Assembly (NCBI GenBank): GCA_013816895.1
Contig: JACDDR010000018.1
Span: 1-48,576, forward strand
Source: Bacteroidota bacterium
GTDB taxonomy: Bacteria > Bacteroidota > Bacteroidia > B-17B0 > Aurantibacillaceae
Direction: 5' to 3'
Length of the DNA: 48,576 bases
Below are positions 15,341 through 24,068 of the stretch, in pieces (position 1 is the first letter of the stretch; each line of letters opens with the position of its first letter). Under the pieces are notes generated by a model. The model did no database searches. It saw only the letters and a program-made list of their open reading frames with translations, and was not told where the DNA came from. The translations under genes were made by a program, and so were the position numbers.

Positions 15341-16977
15341 TTTTGTTTATTTTTAGTGAAGCCCTGTTTTTGCAGGATAAAAAAATTATAATCCACACGC
15401 ACTGTTTTTGTTTGCACCGGCAATTTTGCTTCCTTTTTATCTTTTGTTACTTCAAGCCAAAGCACTTCATTTTTATCTGTTATAATTTTCAGCGGCATTT
15501 TAAAATTAGTGTTGCAATTAGTAAACCTGTAAACTATTTTCCCTTTTTGCACCGTGTACTCAAACACCGGAATATTGCTGGTTCTAAGATACTGATCGAA
15601 GACGGGCGAAAAATCTCTACCGCTTTTTTCTGAAATGTAACTTTCTATTTGTTTTGTTGATACTGATTTTTTTGCGAAATCCTCATTTAATCCAAGAAGT
15701 ATGTTGTGAAAAACAGAATCGTTATTGATCACCTGCCTTATCGTATGAATCATGTTTGCGCCTTTATCATACATGTCGCCACTGCCTTCTTTATTTACTC
15801 CATAGTCGCCAATGACCGGGACATCATTCCTGATATTTTTCCGTAACCCAATTACGTACATGTTTGCGGTGTCTTTTCCATGCGTGCTTTCCAGAAACAA
15901 TACTTCCGAATACGTCGTAAATCCTTCGTGGATCCACATGTCAGCATTATCGCTGCACGTGATATTATTTCCAAACCATTCGTGTCCGCTTTCGTGAATG
16001 ATGATGAAATCCCAAAGCATCCCCACTCCGGTTTTAGATCTGTCAGTCCCAAGGTATCCTTTTTTAAATTTGTTACCGTAAGCAATGGCGCTCTGATGCT
16101 CCATTCCCAGGTAGCTAGTTTCCACCAGCCTGTAGCCATCTTCATAAAAAGGGTAAGGCCCAAACCAGTATTCCAGACTTCGCAACATATCTTTAGTATC
16201 CTTTTTTAAATGCGATTCGATTTTATCTTTGTTGTAATCCAGCACTGCGTATTCAATTGCCAGTCTTCCATTTTTCCCTTCAAATGAATCTTTTACAACA
16301 ACGTATTTTCCAATGTTTATCGTGGCATCATAATTATTGATCGGGTTTATAACGCGATGATGCCACGTTATCGTTTTATTTCTATTTTGAATTTTAGAAA
16401 TCAGTTTGCCGTTTGAAATATTTGTAAGACTATCAGGAGTTGTTATTAAAATATCCATTCCTTTATCCGGCTCATCGTACTGGTGATCTTTATTCGGCCA
16501 CCACACGCTTGCTCCCAGGCCCTGGCACGAAACACCTACCCAGTCGCGTCCCTTGTCATCTTTTTTCCAAATGAAGCCGCCATCCCAGGGTGGAAATCTA
16601 GCAGCGCGTGGTTTTCCTGAATAATAAACGATCAGCGAATCTGTTGTATTCACTTCTCCTGGCAACTCTATGTTCCAGGCATTGTAAAAGTGTGTCCATT
16701 TACATTTTACAGAATGAAAAACAGCGCTGTCTATATTCAAAGGATCCTGCAAATCTACCTGCATAAGCTTTGGAGGCGAAATTGTTTTAAACGCGATGGT
16801 ATTTTTTCCTCTAATGAATCGCCCCGGAATATCTACCTGCACTTCCAGGGTATAGTGACTAACATCCCACCAACTACGATTTTCGTTAATGCTTCCTCTT
16901 AGTGAATCACCTTTTGAATATTGTCCAAAAGAATAAAAGATGGTGCAGGTAATAAAAAAGGTTAAGCGATATCTCAT
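15337..16977 (-). CDS. M1-family metallopeptidase (exported)
   Basis: This 546-residue zinc peptidase has a signal peptide (MRYRLTFFITCTIFYSFGQ). An aminopeptidase N-like beta domain (about 30-230) is followed by the thermolysin-like catalytic domain. The exopeptidase motif reads GMEHQ (291-295, usual form GxMEN), the zinc motif is HESGH (328-332) and the third zinc ligand is Glu351 in WIHEGF. The ERAP-like C-terminal domain of long M1 enzymes is missing, which is common in Bacteroidota. The frame is open up to 17016, but the ATG at 16977 starts the signal peptide directly, so I prefer it. It is divergent from ccmB; it may digest peptides in the periplasm or outside the cell. Confidence 0.92.
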   Translation of the reverse strand: MRYRLTFFITCTIFYSFGQYSKGDSLRGSINENRSWWDVSHYTLEVQVDIPGRFIRGKNTIAFKTISPPKLMQVDLQDPLNIDSAVFHSVKCKWTHFYNAWNIELPGEVNTTDSLIVYYSGKPRAARFPPWDGGFIWKKDDKGRDWVGVSCQGLGASVWWPNKDHQYDEPDKGMDILITTPDSLTNISNGKLISKIQNRNKTITWHHRVINPINNYDATINIGKYVVVKDSFEGKNGRLAIEYAVLDYNKDKIESHLKKDTKDMLRSLEYWFGPYPFYEDGYRLVETSYLGMEHQSAIAYGNKFKKGYLGTDRSKTGVGMLWDFIIIHESGHEWFGNNITCSDNADMWIHEGFTTYSEVLFLESTHGKDTANMYVIGLRKNIRNDVPVIGDYGVNKEGSGDMYDKGANMIHTIRQVINNDSVFHNILLGLNEDFAKKSVSTKQIESYISEKSGRDFSPVFDQYLRTSNIPVFEYTVQKGKIVYRFTNCNTNFKMPLKIITDKNEVLWLEVTKDKKEAKLPVQTKTVRVDYNFFILQKQGFTKNKQK

Positions 16978-17059
16978 CAGGGCTAATTTATAGAGTATTT
17001 TGGAATATTCGGGCAAAAGAGAGAAATCTAACGTGGCCAGTTTCGCAACATCTGTGCTG

Positions 17060-17090
17060 TTTGCGGATAGACATAATAAGTCTAAATTTG
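17060..17090 (+). promoter_or_regulatory. Bacteroidota promoter of the ccm operon (TTTG-N19-TAAATTTG)
   Basis: TTTG at 17060-17063 and TAAATTTG at 17083-17090 are separated by 19 bp, an exact match to the Bacteroidota sigma-A consensus. The GTG start codon of ccmB begins 4 nt after the -7 box, so the mRNA should be leaderless. Confidence 0.8.
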
Positions 17091-17093
17091 CCT

Positions 17094-17744
17094 GTGCTGC
17101 TCTCCCTCATAAAAAAAGAATTTGTACTCGAATTCAGACAGAAGTCTACTTTAGGCGGTGTACTGGTTTACCTTGCAGGAACAATTTTTGTAAGTGCTCT
17201 ATGCTTTAAGGGGCATCTTGATAAACCCACATGGAACGCCCTTTTCTGGGTAATTACGCTGTTTACTTCGGTTACCATCAGCGGTAAAAGTTTTTTAAAG
17301 GAAACCGGCGGACAAGGACTGTTTAACTACCTCCATTATCCCGCGCGGCAGTTTATTGTCGCAAAGATTCTCTATAACATGGTATTTATGCTGATTCTGA
17401 GTTTTCTCACCTTCTTCTTTTATGCCCTGTTTATTAAAAACGAGGTTGAAAACATAAGTCTTTTTTTACTGGTTTTGTTATTAGCATCTACAGGCCTGGC
17501 GGGCGTTTTAAGCCTGATGAGCGCTATTGCCGCTAAAGCCAATGGCAATTTTGCGATGATGAGCATTTTGAGTTTTCCGGTAGTGATGCCACTGATCCTG
17601 GTAGTCATCCGCCTTAGTAAACAGGCAGTTGACGGGCTGGAATGGGCCGGTGTAGGTTTTGATTTTATTAGCATTCTTGTTGCCTTAAATGTGTTAACCC
17701 TGGCCCTATCTTTCCTATTATTTCCCTATCTTTGGCGCGATTAA
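17094..17744 (+). CDS. ccmB: Heme exporter/cytochrome c maturation protein CcmB
   Basis: This 216-residue polytopic membrane protein has about six hydrophobic helices, the normal size for CcmB. The N-terminus, LLSLIKKEFVLEFRQKSTLGG, is typical: a short amphipathic KKE..LE.R segment before the first helix. CcmB is the membrane subunit of the CcmAB ABC transporter, which powers release of heme-loaded CcmE. The GTG at 17094 is chosen because upstream codons overlap the promoter and carry no conserved sequence. No ccmA ATPase gene lies in the window, so CcmA must be encoded elsewhere. It is the first gene of the ccm operon. Confidence 0.92.
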   Translation: MLLSLIKKEFVLEFRQKSTLGGVLVYLAGTIFVSALCFKGHLDKPTWNALFWVITLFTSVTISGKSFLKETGGQGLFNYLHYPARQFIVAKILYNMVFMLILSFLTFFFYALFIKNEVENISLFLLVLLLASTGLAGVLSLMSAIAAKANGNFAMMSILSFPVVMPLILVVIRLSKQAVDGLEWAGVGFDFISILVALNVLTLALSFLLFPYLWRD

Positions 17745-17818
17745 AACGTTAATGGTTAACCGTTAACAGGTAGTTCTCACAGCTAACTGATAACCTATAA
17801 CCACAAGACATCAAAAAA
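17745..17818. other. ccmB-ccmC spacer with an imperfect 18-bp palindrome
   Basis: TTAATGGTTAACCGTTAA, just after the ccmB stop, is an 18-bp palindrome with one mismatched pair. AT-rich TAAC/TAACC-like words follow up to the ccmC ATG. It could be a protein-binding site or an RNA hairpin within the operon; there is no T-run for termination. Confidence 0.35.
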
Positions 17819-18478
17819 ATGAAAAGCTGGTACAAAATACTCTCGGTTATACTGATCCTTTACACAATCGTATGGGGCTTGCTGGGTTCGGTACCGAGGC
17901 TCGATATTTTGAACGAAACCATCCGCAATGTTTTTTATCATGTACCAATTTGGTTTGCCATGCTGTTTCTGATGAGTGTTTCGCTTTTTTTCAGCATCAA
18001 AGCGTTAATGAGTAATTCATTGCATGACGATTCTAAAGCTTATGATTCAGCGCTGGTCGGATTTTTTTTCAGCATACCCGGAATTATCACCGGCTCCGTT
18101 TGGGCTAAATATACCTGGGGCACTTGGTGGACTTTTCAGGATCCGAAATTGAACGGTGTGGCCATCAGTATTCTAATTTACACCGCTTATTTTATTCTTC
18201 GCTCTTCGGTGGATGACGAACAAAAGCGCGCGAAGATATCAGCCGTTTATAATGTATTCGCTTTTGTAATGATGAACGTTTTTATTATGGTATTGCCAAG
18301 GCTCACCGATTCGCTGCATCCCGGTAATGGCGGCAATCCTGCCTTCGCAAAATACGATATGGATAACGGAATGCGCATGGTGTTTTATCCCGCCGTTATT
18401 GGCTGGATCTTATTCAGCTTCTGGATCTTTGAAATTAAAAACCGTATCAGTGTTTTAAAAAATAAATTAAATGATTAA
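17819..18478 (+). CDS. ccmC: Heme exporter/handling protein CcmC
   Basis: This 219-residue protein has six hydrophobic helices and the tryptophan-rich WWD heme-handling motif (TWGTWWTFQDPKL, about 99-111). It is flanked by the two His ligands, His41 (FYHVPIW) and His167 (DSLHPG). In the family CcmC loads heme onto CcmE at the outer face of the inner membrane. The ATG lies 74 bp after ccmB, and the stop overlaps the ccmD-like gene by 8 bp. Confidence 0.95.
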   Translation: MKSWYKILSVILILYTIVWGLLGSVPRLDILNETIRNVFYHVPIWFAMLFLMSVSLFFSIKALMSNSLHDDSKAYDSALVGFFFSIPGIITGSVWAKYTWGTWWTFQDPKLNGVAISILIYTAYFILRSSVDDEQKRAKISAVYNVFAFVMMNVFIMVLPRLTDSLHPGNGGNPAFAKYDMDNGMRMVFYPAVIGWILFSFWIFEIKNRISVLKNKLND

Positions 18479-18695
18479 AAGAATTTTTTGTCTCCTTTTT
18501 TTATTTGTTACAGTTATTGCCAACGCGCAGTCTGCAACTGAACCACAAATGGCCGACACGTTTCGACAGGAAGGCAAGATATATGTTGTGATTGCGGTAC
18601 TGGCTACTATTTTTGTTGCACTCTCTGTATTTTTAATGATACTCGACCGTAAAGTAAAAAAACTGGAAGAAAAAATTAATTCAAAAACCCCATGA
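18471..18695 (+). CDS. ccmD: CcmD-like small membrane protein
   Basis: This 74-residue protein has a signal peptide-like N-terminus (ending NAQ), a short linker containing QEGKIYVVIAVL, one membrane helix (about 34-57) and a charged tail (DRKVKKLEEKINSK). Size, topology and position between ccmC and ccmE fit CcmD, which in the family stabilises the CcmC-CcmE complex. Sequence alone would not identify it. It overlaps ccmC by 8 bp and shares ATGA with ccmE. Confidence 0.75.
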   Translation: MIKRIFCLLFLFVTVIANAQSATEPQMADTFRQEGKIYVVIAVLATIFVALSVFLMILDRKVKKLEEKINSKTP

Positions 18696-19084
18696 AAAAA
18701 TTACACATCTTAGGCATTCTCGTAATTGCCCTTGCTATTGGTGTTATTTTTGTTTCGCTTAAAAACACTAGTACCTACGCCGATTTTACCGAAGCGATTG
18801 CGAACCCTGATAAAGAGTTTCACGTAGTAGGTAAGCTTGACAAAAAACAGCCACTGGTTTATGATCCGAAAGTAAATGCGGATGAATTTTTATTTACCCT
18901 TATAGACAATAAAGGTATTTCGAAACAAGTGGTGCTTCATAAAAGCAAGCCGCAGGATTTTGAAAAAAGCGAACAGATTGTTTTGATCGGAAAAATGCAC
19001 GGCGCCGAATTTCACGCCAACGATATTTTAATGAAGTGTCCGAGCAAGTACAACGAAGGCGCTGCGCAAGTAAGTCAGAAGTAA
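18692..19084 (+). CDS. ccmE: Periplasmic heme chaperone CcmE, Cys-type
   Basis: This 130-residue protein has an N-terminal membrane anchor (about 4-25) and an OB-fold domain (FHVVGKLDKKQPLVYDP ... EQIVLIGKMHGAEFHANDILMKCPSKY). In classical CcmE heme is bound covalently by His in an HxxxY motif. Here the matching position is Cys116 in C-P-S-K-Y (116-120). This CxxxY form is described for Desulfovibrio and archaeal CcmE (System I*). The short C-terminal tail fits the family. It lies between ccmD and ccmF; the following spacer holds two hairpin repeats. Confidence 0.9.
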   Translation: MKKLHILGILVIALAIGVIFVSLKNTSTYADFTEAIANPDKEFHVVGKLDKKQPLVYDPKVNADEFLFTLIDNKGISKQVVLHKSKPQDFEKSEQIVLIGKMHGAEFHANDILMKCPSKYNEGAAQVSQK

Positions 19085-19113
19085 ATTAAATTAATGTTCA
19101 TCAACTTAAAAAA

Positions 19114-19183
19114 TCATGTCATGTTGAGCCTGTCGAAACATGAACATCGGATTAAAGTCCCACTTCGACAAGCTCAGTGGGAC
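19114..19183. repeat. Pair of inverted-repeat units in the ccmE-ccmF spacer
   Basis: Unit 1 is TCATGTT (19119-19125) pairing with AACATGA (19137-19143) around the loop GAGCCTGTCGA. Unit 2 is GTCCCACT (19157-19164) pairing with AGTGGGAC (19176-19183) around TCGACAAGCTC. The loop cores are reverse complements of each other (GAGCyTGTCGA) while the stems differ, so the stems covary. It resembles dispersed palindromic repeats found between Bacteroidota genes. Confidence 0.75.
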
Positions 19184-19206
19184 CTGGTAAAGAATGCAGG
19201 CTTAGT

Positions 19207-21780
19207 ATGAACGAAATAAAATACATAGGCGAACGATTGTGGGCCGGGCACTTAGGGAACGCATTCGTTGTTTTGTCTTTCGTAACAGCGCTCTTAAGTT
19301 TTTTCTGTTTTTACCTTTCCTTCAAAAATAAAGACTTCATACGGCTCGCACGTCTCTCTTTTAATCTTCATGGTTTCAGTGTGCTTGGAATAGCCGGCAC
19401 CTTGTTCTTCATGCTCTTCAATCATTTTTTTGAATACCAGTATGTATGGCAACACAGCAATACAAGCATGGATATGAAATACATTCTTTCCTGTTTCTGG
19501 GAAGGACAAGAGGGCAGCTTTTTATTGTGGACATTCTGGAATATTGTACTCGGATGGATTTTGAAAAAACAACTGAAAGACGGCGAATGGGAAGCACCGG
19601 TGATGACCATCTTTGCATTGGTTCAGGTTTTTTTGGCCAGCATGTTGCTTGGCGTTTATATTTTAGATTACAAACTTGGAAGCAATCCTTTTTTATTATT
19701 GAAGGAACATGCGGAGTTCAGCAACCTTCCGTTTGTGCTGGCGGCCAAATATGAATCTACTGCCCGAGGATTGAATCCTCTGCTAATGAATTACTGGATG
19801 ACCATTCATCCTCCAACTCTCTTCCTTGGATTTTCTTCTACCCTTGTTCCTTTCGCGTTTGCAATTGCTGCGTTATGGAACAAGCAATACAATAAGTGGC
19901 AGACTGTTGCTTTGCCATGGACCTATTTTGGAATATTGATTTTAGGAATCGGGATTTTAATGGGAGGAGCCTGGGCATATGAAGCGCTGAGCTTTGGAGG
20001 CTTCTGGGCATGGGACCCGGTAGAAAATTCATCGCTTGTTCCCTGGCTGGTTTTGGTAGCCGCAGGTCATACCATGCTCATCAATAAAAATAAAGGAGGT
20101 TCATTATTTACAACACACTTATTAGCCGTTGGGTCTTTTCTCCTTGTATTATATTCCACTTTCATGACGCGAAGCGGTGTGCTCGGAAACGCCTCGGTAC
20201 ACGCTTTTACAGATCTGGGTATGACAGGGCAACTGGTAATGTATGTTCTTACGTTTGTGTTCATAAGCGTTGCTTTGCTCATTCATAATCCCTTATTCAA
20301 AATGTCGTATGTAGTAGGATCACTTCTGATGCTGGCATTTGGAATGATCTACGGTTACAAAAGAAATATTCTGATGGTATGGGTAAGCGCTTCCGCCATC
20401 ATCACCGGGATCTCCTACTTCAAATATTTTCCAAAAGAAAAAGACGAAGAGGAATTGTTCTCCCGCGAGTTCTGGATGTTTCTCGGATCGCTTGTTTTGT
20501 TGCTGGCGAGTTTAATCATCACTTATTTTACTTCCATTCCAGTACTTAATAAATTATTTAATACGGAATATGCTCCGCCAAAAGTTCCGGTTTACAACAC
20601 ATGGATCACCCCTTTCGCCATTCTGCTCATGCTCCTTATTGGCGGCGGCTTATTTTTAAAATTTAAAAAAACAAACGCAAAACAATTTCTGAAACGTATT
20701 GCGTATCCCTTTATAGCGGCACTTATTTTCGGCTCGGCCTGCACTGTTCCTCTTTATTTTATAAACAATAATAAAATTAACTGGGACACGATCAGTTACG
20801 CGCTGCTATTTGTTTTCGCGCTCTTTTCAATTTTTGCCAACGGCGATTACTGTATCAACATTCTGAAAGGAAATATCCGGAAAAGCGGCGCTGCGATTGC
20901 GCACATTGGATTCTCGCTGGTGTTACTGGGCGCCTTAATTTCCACTTCTAAAAAAACCACCATTTCAAAAAACACAGCCACGCGTAAAGTTTCTGATCTC
21001 GGCGAAGGCTTCGATGATAAAGTAAGTATTCTTCTCACAAAAGGAGATACGCTGCCAATGGGTCCTTACCTGGTAACCTATACCGGTAAAGTTCAAAAAG
21101 GCATTGATGTGCATTTTAAAGTTGATTATTTAAAAATCAATAAAGACAATAAACCGGAATATGATTTTACACTGGAGCCGGTTATCCAAAAAAATCAGCG
21201 CATGGGCAATGCTCCGGCCCCCGACACCAGGCATTTCTTTAATCGCGACATTTACACGCACGTTACTGCGACAGATTTAAATATTGATACAGTTACAAAC
21301 AAGAAAGCGTATTCGGATGCAAAAAATTACGTAGGGCATGTTGGTGATACTATTTTTGCCAGCAACGCGTTAGTGATTATTGATTCGCTCCGAACCAATA
21401 TTGGAAAAGAGGAGTATCAGAAAAATGATTCTTTACTGGAAGTTACAGCTGTTCTACGCGCGGTGGATGCGCAATCGAATTCCTACAAAGCCTATCCTAA
21501 ATACATCATTAAAAAAAATATTGTTATTCCTAAGGACGATGAACTTGAAAAATTAGGATTAAAATTTGTGTTCTGGAAAATAAATCCCGATGACGGAACA
21601 ATTGAAATTACGTTGAGCGAACGTTTATCCAACACTAAAGATTTTATTGTGCTGGAAGCTTATATCTTTCCCTACATCAATCTGCTGTGGCTGGGTTGCA
21701 TCGTAATGGCCATTGGAACCGGAATTGCAATTGTAGAAAGAATGCGTAAATTAAGGGTTCAATCAGCCAAAGGAGAATGA
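19207..21780 (+). CDS. ccmF: Cytochrome c heme lyase subunit CcmF
   Basis: This 857-residue polytopic protein of the heme-handling superfamily carries the WWD motif (GGFWAWDPVENSSLVPW, near 260-276). Many membrane helices run from about 10 to 600, a large periplasmic domain lies near 610-820, and a last helix lies near 825-850. CcmF transfers heme from CcmE to apocytochrome c. It is longer than the E. coli protein (about 650 residues) owing to the periplasmic region. The frame extends back to 19177, but those codons lie in the repeat element; the ATG at 19207 begins with the conserved MNEIKYIGE...GHLGNAF. Its TGA overlaps the next ATG. Confidence 0.95.
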   Translation: MNEIKYIGERLWAGHLGNAFVVLSFVTALLSFFCFYLSFKNKDFIRLARLSFNLHGFSVLGIAGTLFFMLFNHFFEYQYVWQHSNTSMDMKYILSCFWEGQEGSFLLWTFWNIVLGWILKKQLKDGEWEAPVMTIFALVQVFLASMLLGVYILDYKLGSNPFLLLKEHAEFSNLPFVLAAKYESTARGLNPLLMNYWMTIHPPTLFLGFSSTLVPFAFAIAALWNKQYNKWQTVALPWTYFGILILGIGILMGGAWAYEALSFGGFWAWDPVENSSLVPWLVLVAAGHTMLINKNKGGSLFTTHLLAVGSFLLVLYSTFMTRSGVLGNASVHAFTDLGMTGQLVMYVLTFVFISVALLIHNPLFKMSYVVGSLLMLAFGMIYGYKRNILMVWVSASAIITGISYFKYFPKEKDEEELFSREFWMFLGSLVLLLASLIITYFTSIPVLNKLFNTEYAPPKVPVYNTWITPFAILLMLLIGGGLFLKFKKTNAKQFLKRIAYPFIAALIFGSACTVPLYFINNNKINWDTISYALLFVFALFSIFANGDYCINILKGNIRKSGAAIAHIGFSLVLLGALISTSKKTTISKNTATRKVSDLGEGFDDKVSILLTKGDTLPMGPYLVTYTGKVQKGIDVHFKVDYLKINKDNKPEYDFTLEPVIQKNQRMGNAPAPDTRHFFNRDIYTHVTATDLNIDTVTNKKAYSDAKNYVGHVGDTIFASNALVIIDSLRTNIGKEEYQKNDSLLEVTAVLRAVDAQSNSYKAYPKYIIKKNIVIPKDDELEKLGLKFVFWKINPDDGTIEITLSERLSNTKDFIVLEAYIFPYINLLWLGCIVMAIGTGIAIVERMRKLRVQSAKGE

Positions 21781-22586
21781 AATCAGCGAGCGGACAAAAG
21801 ATCGTAATAATTGGTTGCGGTAATTTGGCCTGGCACCTGGCAAAGACTTTTGCGGCTCAAAAAAAGTTTGATCTTTATATTTATAATCATCAACCCAATA
21901 AAAACCTCGCCGCATTTAAACAACACCTGAAGTGTAAAACACAGGACAGTCTGAAAGGAATTATTACTGACGCTGACTTTTATTTTATTTGTGTTGCCGA
22001 TAAATTTATTTCTTCCGCTTCCGGAAAAATAAAAACAGCATCTTCTGATTCACTAATTGTACATGCTTCCGGCAGCATCAGCATTAAAGAAATCAATCAA
22101 CCAAACGCCGGCGTGTTTTATCCCCTTCAAACCTTTACAAAAGAAGACGTGATCAAATGGTCGGAAATTCCAATACTGATTGAAGCAAATAAAAAAAGTG
22201 ATCTGCTTAAACTTCAGCATCTGGCCAAAACCTTCACCAAAACAGTACGGGAAGCGAATTCGGCGGAACGCGAAAAAATTCATTTAGCGGCAGTACTTGT
22301 CAATAATTTTACCAACGCCTTGTATACTGCGGCTGATGAATTTCTTTCGGATCAGGTAAAAAAACAGGAACTTAATTTTAATTTATTATTACCCCTGATA
22401 GAACAAACAGCACTCAAACTCAGGCGTGTTAGTCCGTTAAAGGCGCAAACAGGACCCGCCAAACGAAATGACAAGCCGGTGATGAAAAAACATATTTCAC
22501 TCCTTAAAAAAAACAAACAGGTTAAAAAATTATATAAACAGCTTAGCGAACTGATCTCAGATCAGCAACAAAAACAAGATGCTTAA
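21777..22586 (+). CDS. Rossmann-like/DUF2520 NAD(P)-binding protein
   Basis: This 269-residue protein has an N-terminal Rossmann fold with the dinucleotide motif GCGNLAWHLA (14-23) and a DADFYFICVADKFI strand. The C-terminal helical DUF2520 domain contains the LAAVLVNNFTNALY helix. The family resembles ketopantoate reductases and F420-dependent NADP oxidoreductases, but its substrate is unknown. It overlaps ccmF by 4 bp and kdsC by 8 bp, so it is translated from the ccm-kdsC-maf transcript. No link to heme is implied by the sequence. Confidence 0.87.
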   Translation: MKSASGQKIVIIGCGNLAWHLAKTFAAQKKFDLYIYNHQPNKNLAAFKQHLKCKTQDSLKGIITDADFYFICVADKFISSASGKIKTASSDSLIVHASGSISIKEINQPNAGVFYPLQTFTKEDVIKWSEIPILIEANKKSDLLKLQHLAKTFTKTVREANSAEREKIHLAAVLVNNFTNALYTAADEFLSDQVKKQELNFNLLLPLIEQTALKLRRVSPLKAQTGPAKRNDKPVMKKHISLLKKNKQVKKLYKQLSELISDQQQKQDA

Positions 22587-23091
22587 TTTTAAACAATCCT
22601 TAACCAAAATAACCACAATGATGTTTGACATTGACGGCGTGTTTACCGATGGTAAGGTGCTGGTAATGGATAATGGCGAAGTAGTAAGAAACATGTATGG
22701 CAAAGATGGTTATGCCCTGCATGTTGCTATTGCGAAAGGATACAGAATAGTTGTTATTTCGGGTGGAAATAATATTGCCATGCGTTTAGCGTTGATAAGG
22801 GCAGGTCTAACCGATATTTATATCAATCAGCACGACAAGATGGCCTGTTATAAAAAGTATGTTGAAGAACATCAATTAAAACACGAAGAGATCCTGTACA
22901 TGGGAGATGATCTGCCTGATCATGCTGTGATGAGCGTTGTAGGGCTGGCGGTTTGTCCAGGCGATTCGGTTCCCGAAATTAAAAGTCTTTGTAAATATGT
23001 TTCTGGAAAAAATGGCGGAGAAGGATGTGTGAGGGATATTATTGAACAGGTGTTGAAATCGCAGGGTAATTGGGAAATAATTAACTGGTAA
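22579..23091 (+). CDS. kdsC: KdsC-like 3-deoxy-D-manno-octulosonate 8-phosphate phosphatase (HAD family)
   Basis: This 170-residue cap-less (C0) HAD phosphatase has motif I FDIDG (Asp17 nucleophile, Asp19 acid), motif II VISGG near 58 and motif III/IV MGDDLPD near 110, all typical of tetrameric KdsC. It would hydrolyse Kdo-8-phosphate to Kdo during lipopolysaccharide core synthesis. No kdsA, kdsB or kdsD is nearby. It overlaps the DUF2520 gene by 8 bp; the UbiA gene begins 1 bp after its stop. A related HAD phosphatase with another sugar phosphate substrate cannot be excluded. Confidence 0.9.
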   Translation: MLNFKQSLTKITTMMFDIDGVFTDGKVLVMDNGEVVRNMYGKDGYALHVAIAKGYRIVVISGGNNIAMRLALIRAGLTDIYINQHDKMACYKKYVEEHQLKHEEILYMGDDLPDHAVMSVVGLAVCPGDSVPEIKSLCKYVSGKNGGEGCVRDIIEQVLKSQGNWEIINW

Positions 23092-23092
23092 A

Positions 23093-24067
23093 GTGAGCGG
23101 ATTATTACATAATAAATTCATTGCCTTCCTGAAATTGATCAGGCTGGAGAACCTTATCATGATTGCCCTTACGCAATATCTGATCAGGTATTTTGTGTTG
23201 CAAAAAATATTTGTCACTAACGGTATTCAACTTGGTTTAAATAATACCCTGTTCAATGTTCTTGTGTTTAGCACCGTATTAATTGCAGCTGCCGGTTACA
23301 TTATAAACGACTATTTTGATGTAAAAACCGATCTTATTAATCACCCGGATACTGTTGTAATTGATAAAGTCATCAAAAGGCGCTGGGCCATAATCCTTCA
23401 CATTGCCTTTACTATAGCCGGCGTTTTTCTTGGAGTTTTATGCGCATTAAAAACAGGCTACCTGCGTCTCGCCGTTTTCCACATTGTAGCGGCCACACTG
23501 TTATGGTTTTACAGCACGCACTTTAAAAAACAGTTGCTGGTGGGAAACATCGTGGTTTCCCTATTAACCGCGTCGGTTGCTTTTATTCCTTTTGTATATG
23601 AAATGGGATTGATGCAGCGCATTCATCCGGGTTTTAACGAGCATTATACGCTGGTTATTATCTCCTGTTTAAAGGTGGTATTTATTTTCTCCATGTTTGC
23701 ATTTATAACCAGCATGGCACGCGAAATCATAAAAGACATGGAAGATTTTAAAGGCGATAAGGCAACGGGAGGTTACACAATGCCCATTTACTGGGGTATA
23801 CCGGCGAGCAAACTTACCTCTTTCTTTCTTGTGGTAATTACTATTATTCTTTTATTATTCGTGGTATATAACTCCTTCAGGTTCCATCGCGTGTTTTTTA
23901 CAACAGACATGATGTATATATTGTGCGCGCTTATCCTCCCGCTTGTTCTTTTGCTTATACTGATACTTAAAGCAACAGAACCAAGGCATTTTAAGAACGC
24001 CAGTTTATTGCTTAAATTTATAATGCTGATGGGACTTGGGTTCAGCCTAATTTTTTACTACTACTAA
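23093..24067 (+). CDS. UbiA-family prenyltransferase (geranylgeranylglycerol-phosphate geranylgeranyltransferase-like)
   Basis: This 324-residue integral membrane prenyltransferase has eight or nine helices. The first Asp-rich motif is N-D-Y-F-D-V-K-T-D (72-80), followed by NHPDT; the second is D-M-E-D-F-K-G-D (215-222). Both bind Mg-prenyl diphosphate in the family. The NHP variant is seen in the Bacteroidota group usually annotated as (geranylgeranyl)glycerol-phosphate geranylgeranyltransferase; the true acceptor is uncertain. It uses a GTG start 1 bp after the kdsC stop, and maf begins 1 bp after its own stop. Confidence 0.88.
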   Translation: MSGLLHNKFIAFLKLIRLENLIMIALTQYLIRYFVLQKIFVTNGIQLGLNNTLFNVLVFSTVLIAAAGYIINDYFDVKTDLINHPDTVVIDKVIKRRWAIILHIAFTIAGVFLGVLCALKTGYLRLAVFHIVAATLLWFYSTHFKKQLLVGNIVVSLLTASVAFIPFVYEMGLMQRIHPGFNEHYTLVIISCLKVVFIFSMFAFITSMAREIIKDMEDFKGDKATGGYTMPIYWGIPASKLTSFFLVVITIILLLFVVYNSFRFHRVFFTTDMMYILCALILPLVLLLILILKATEPRHFKNASLLLKFIMLMGLGFSLIFYYY

Positions 24068-24068
24068 C

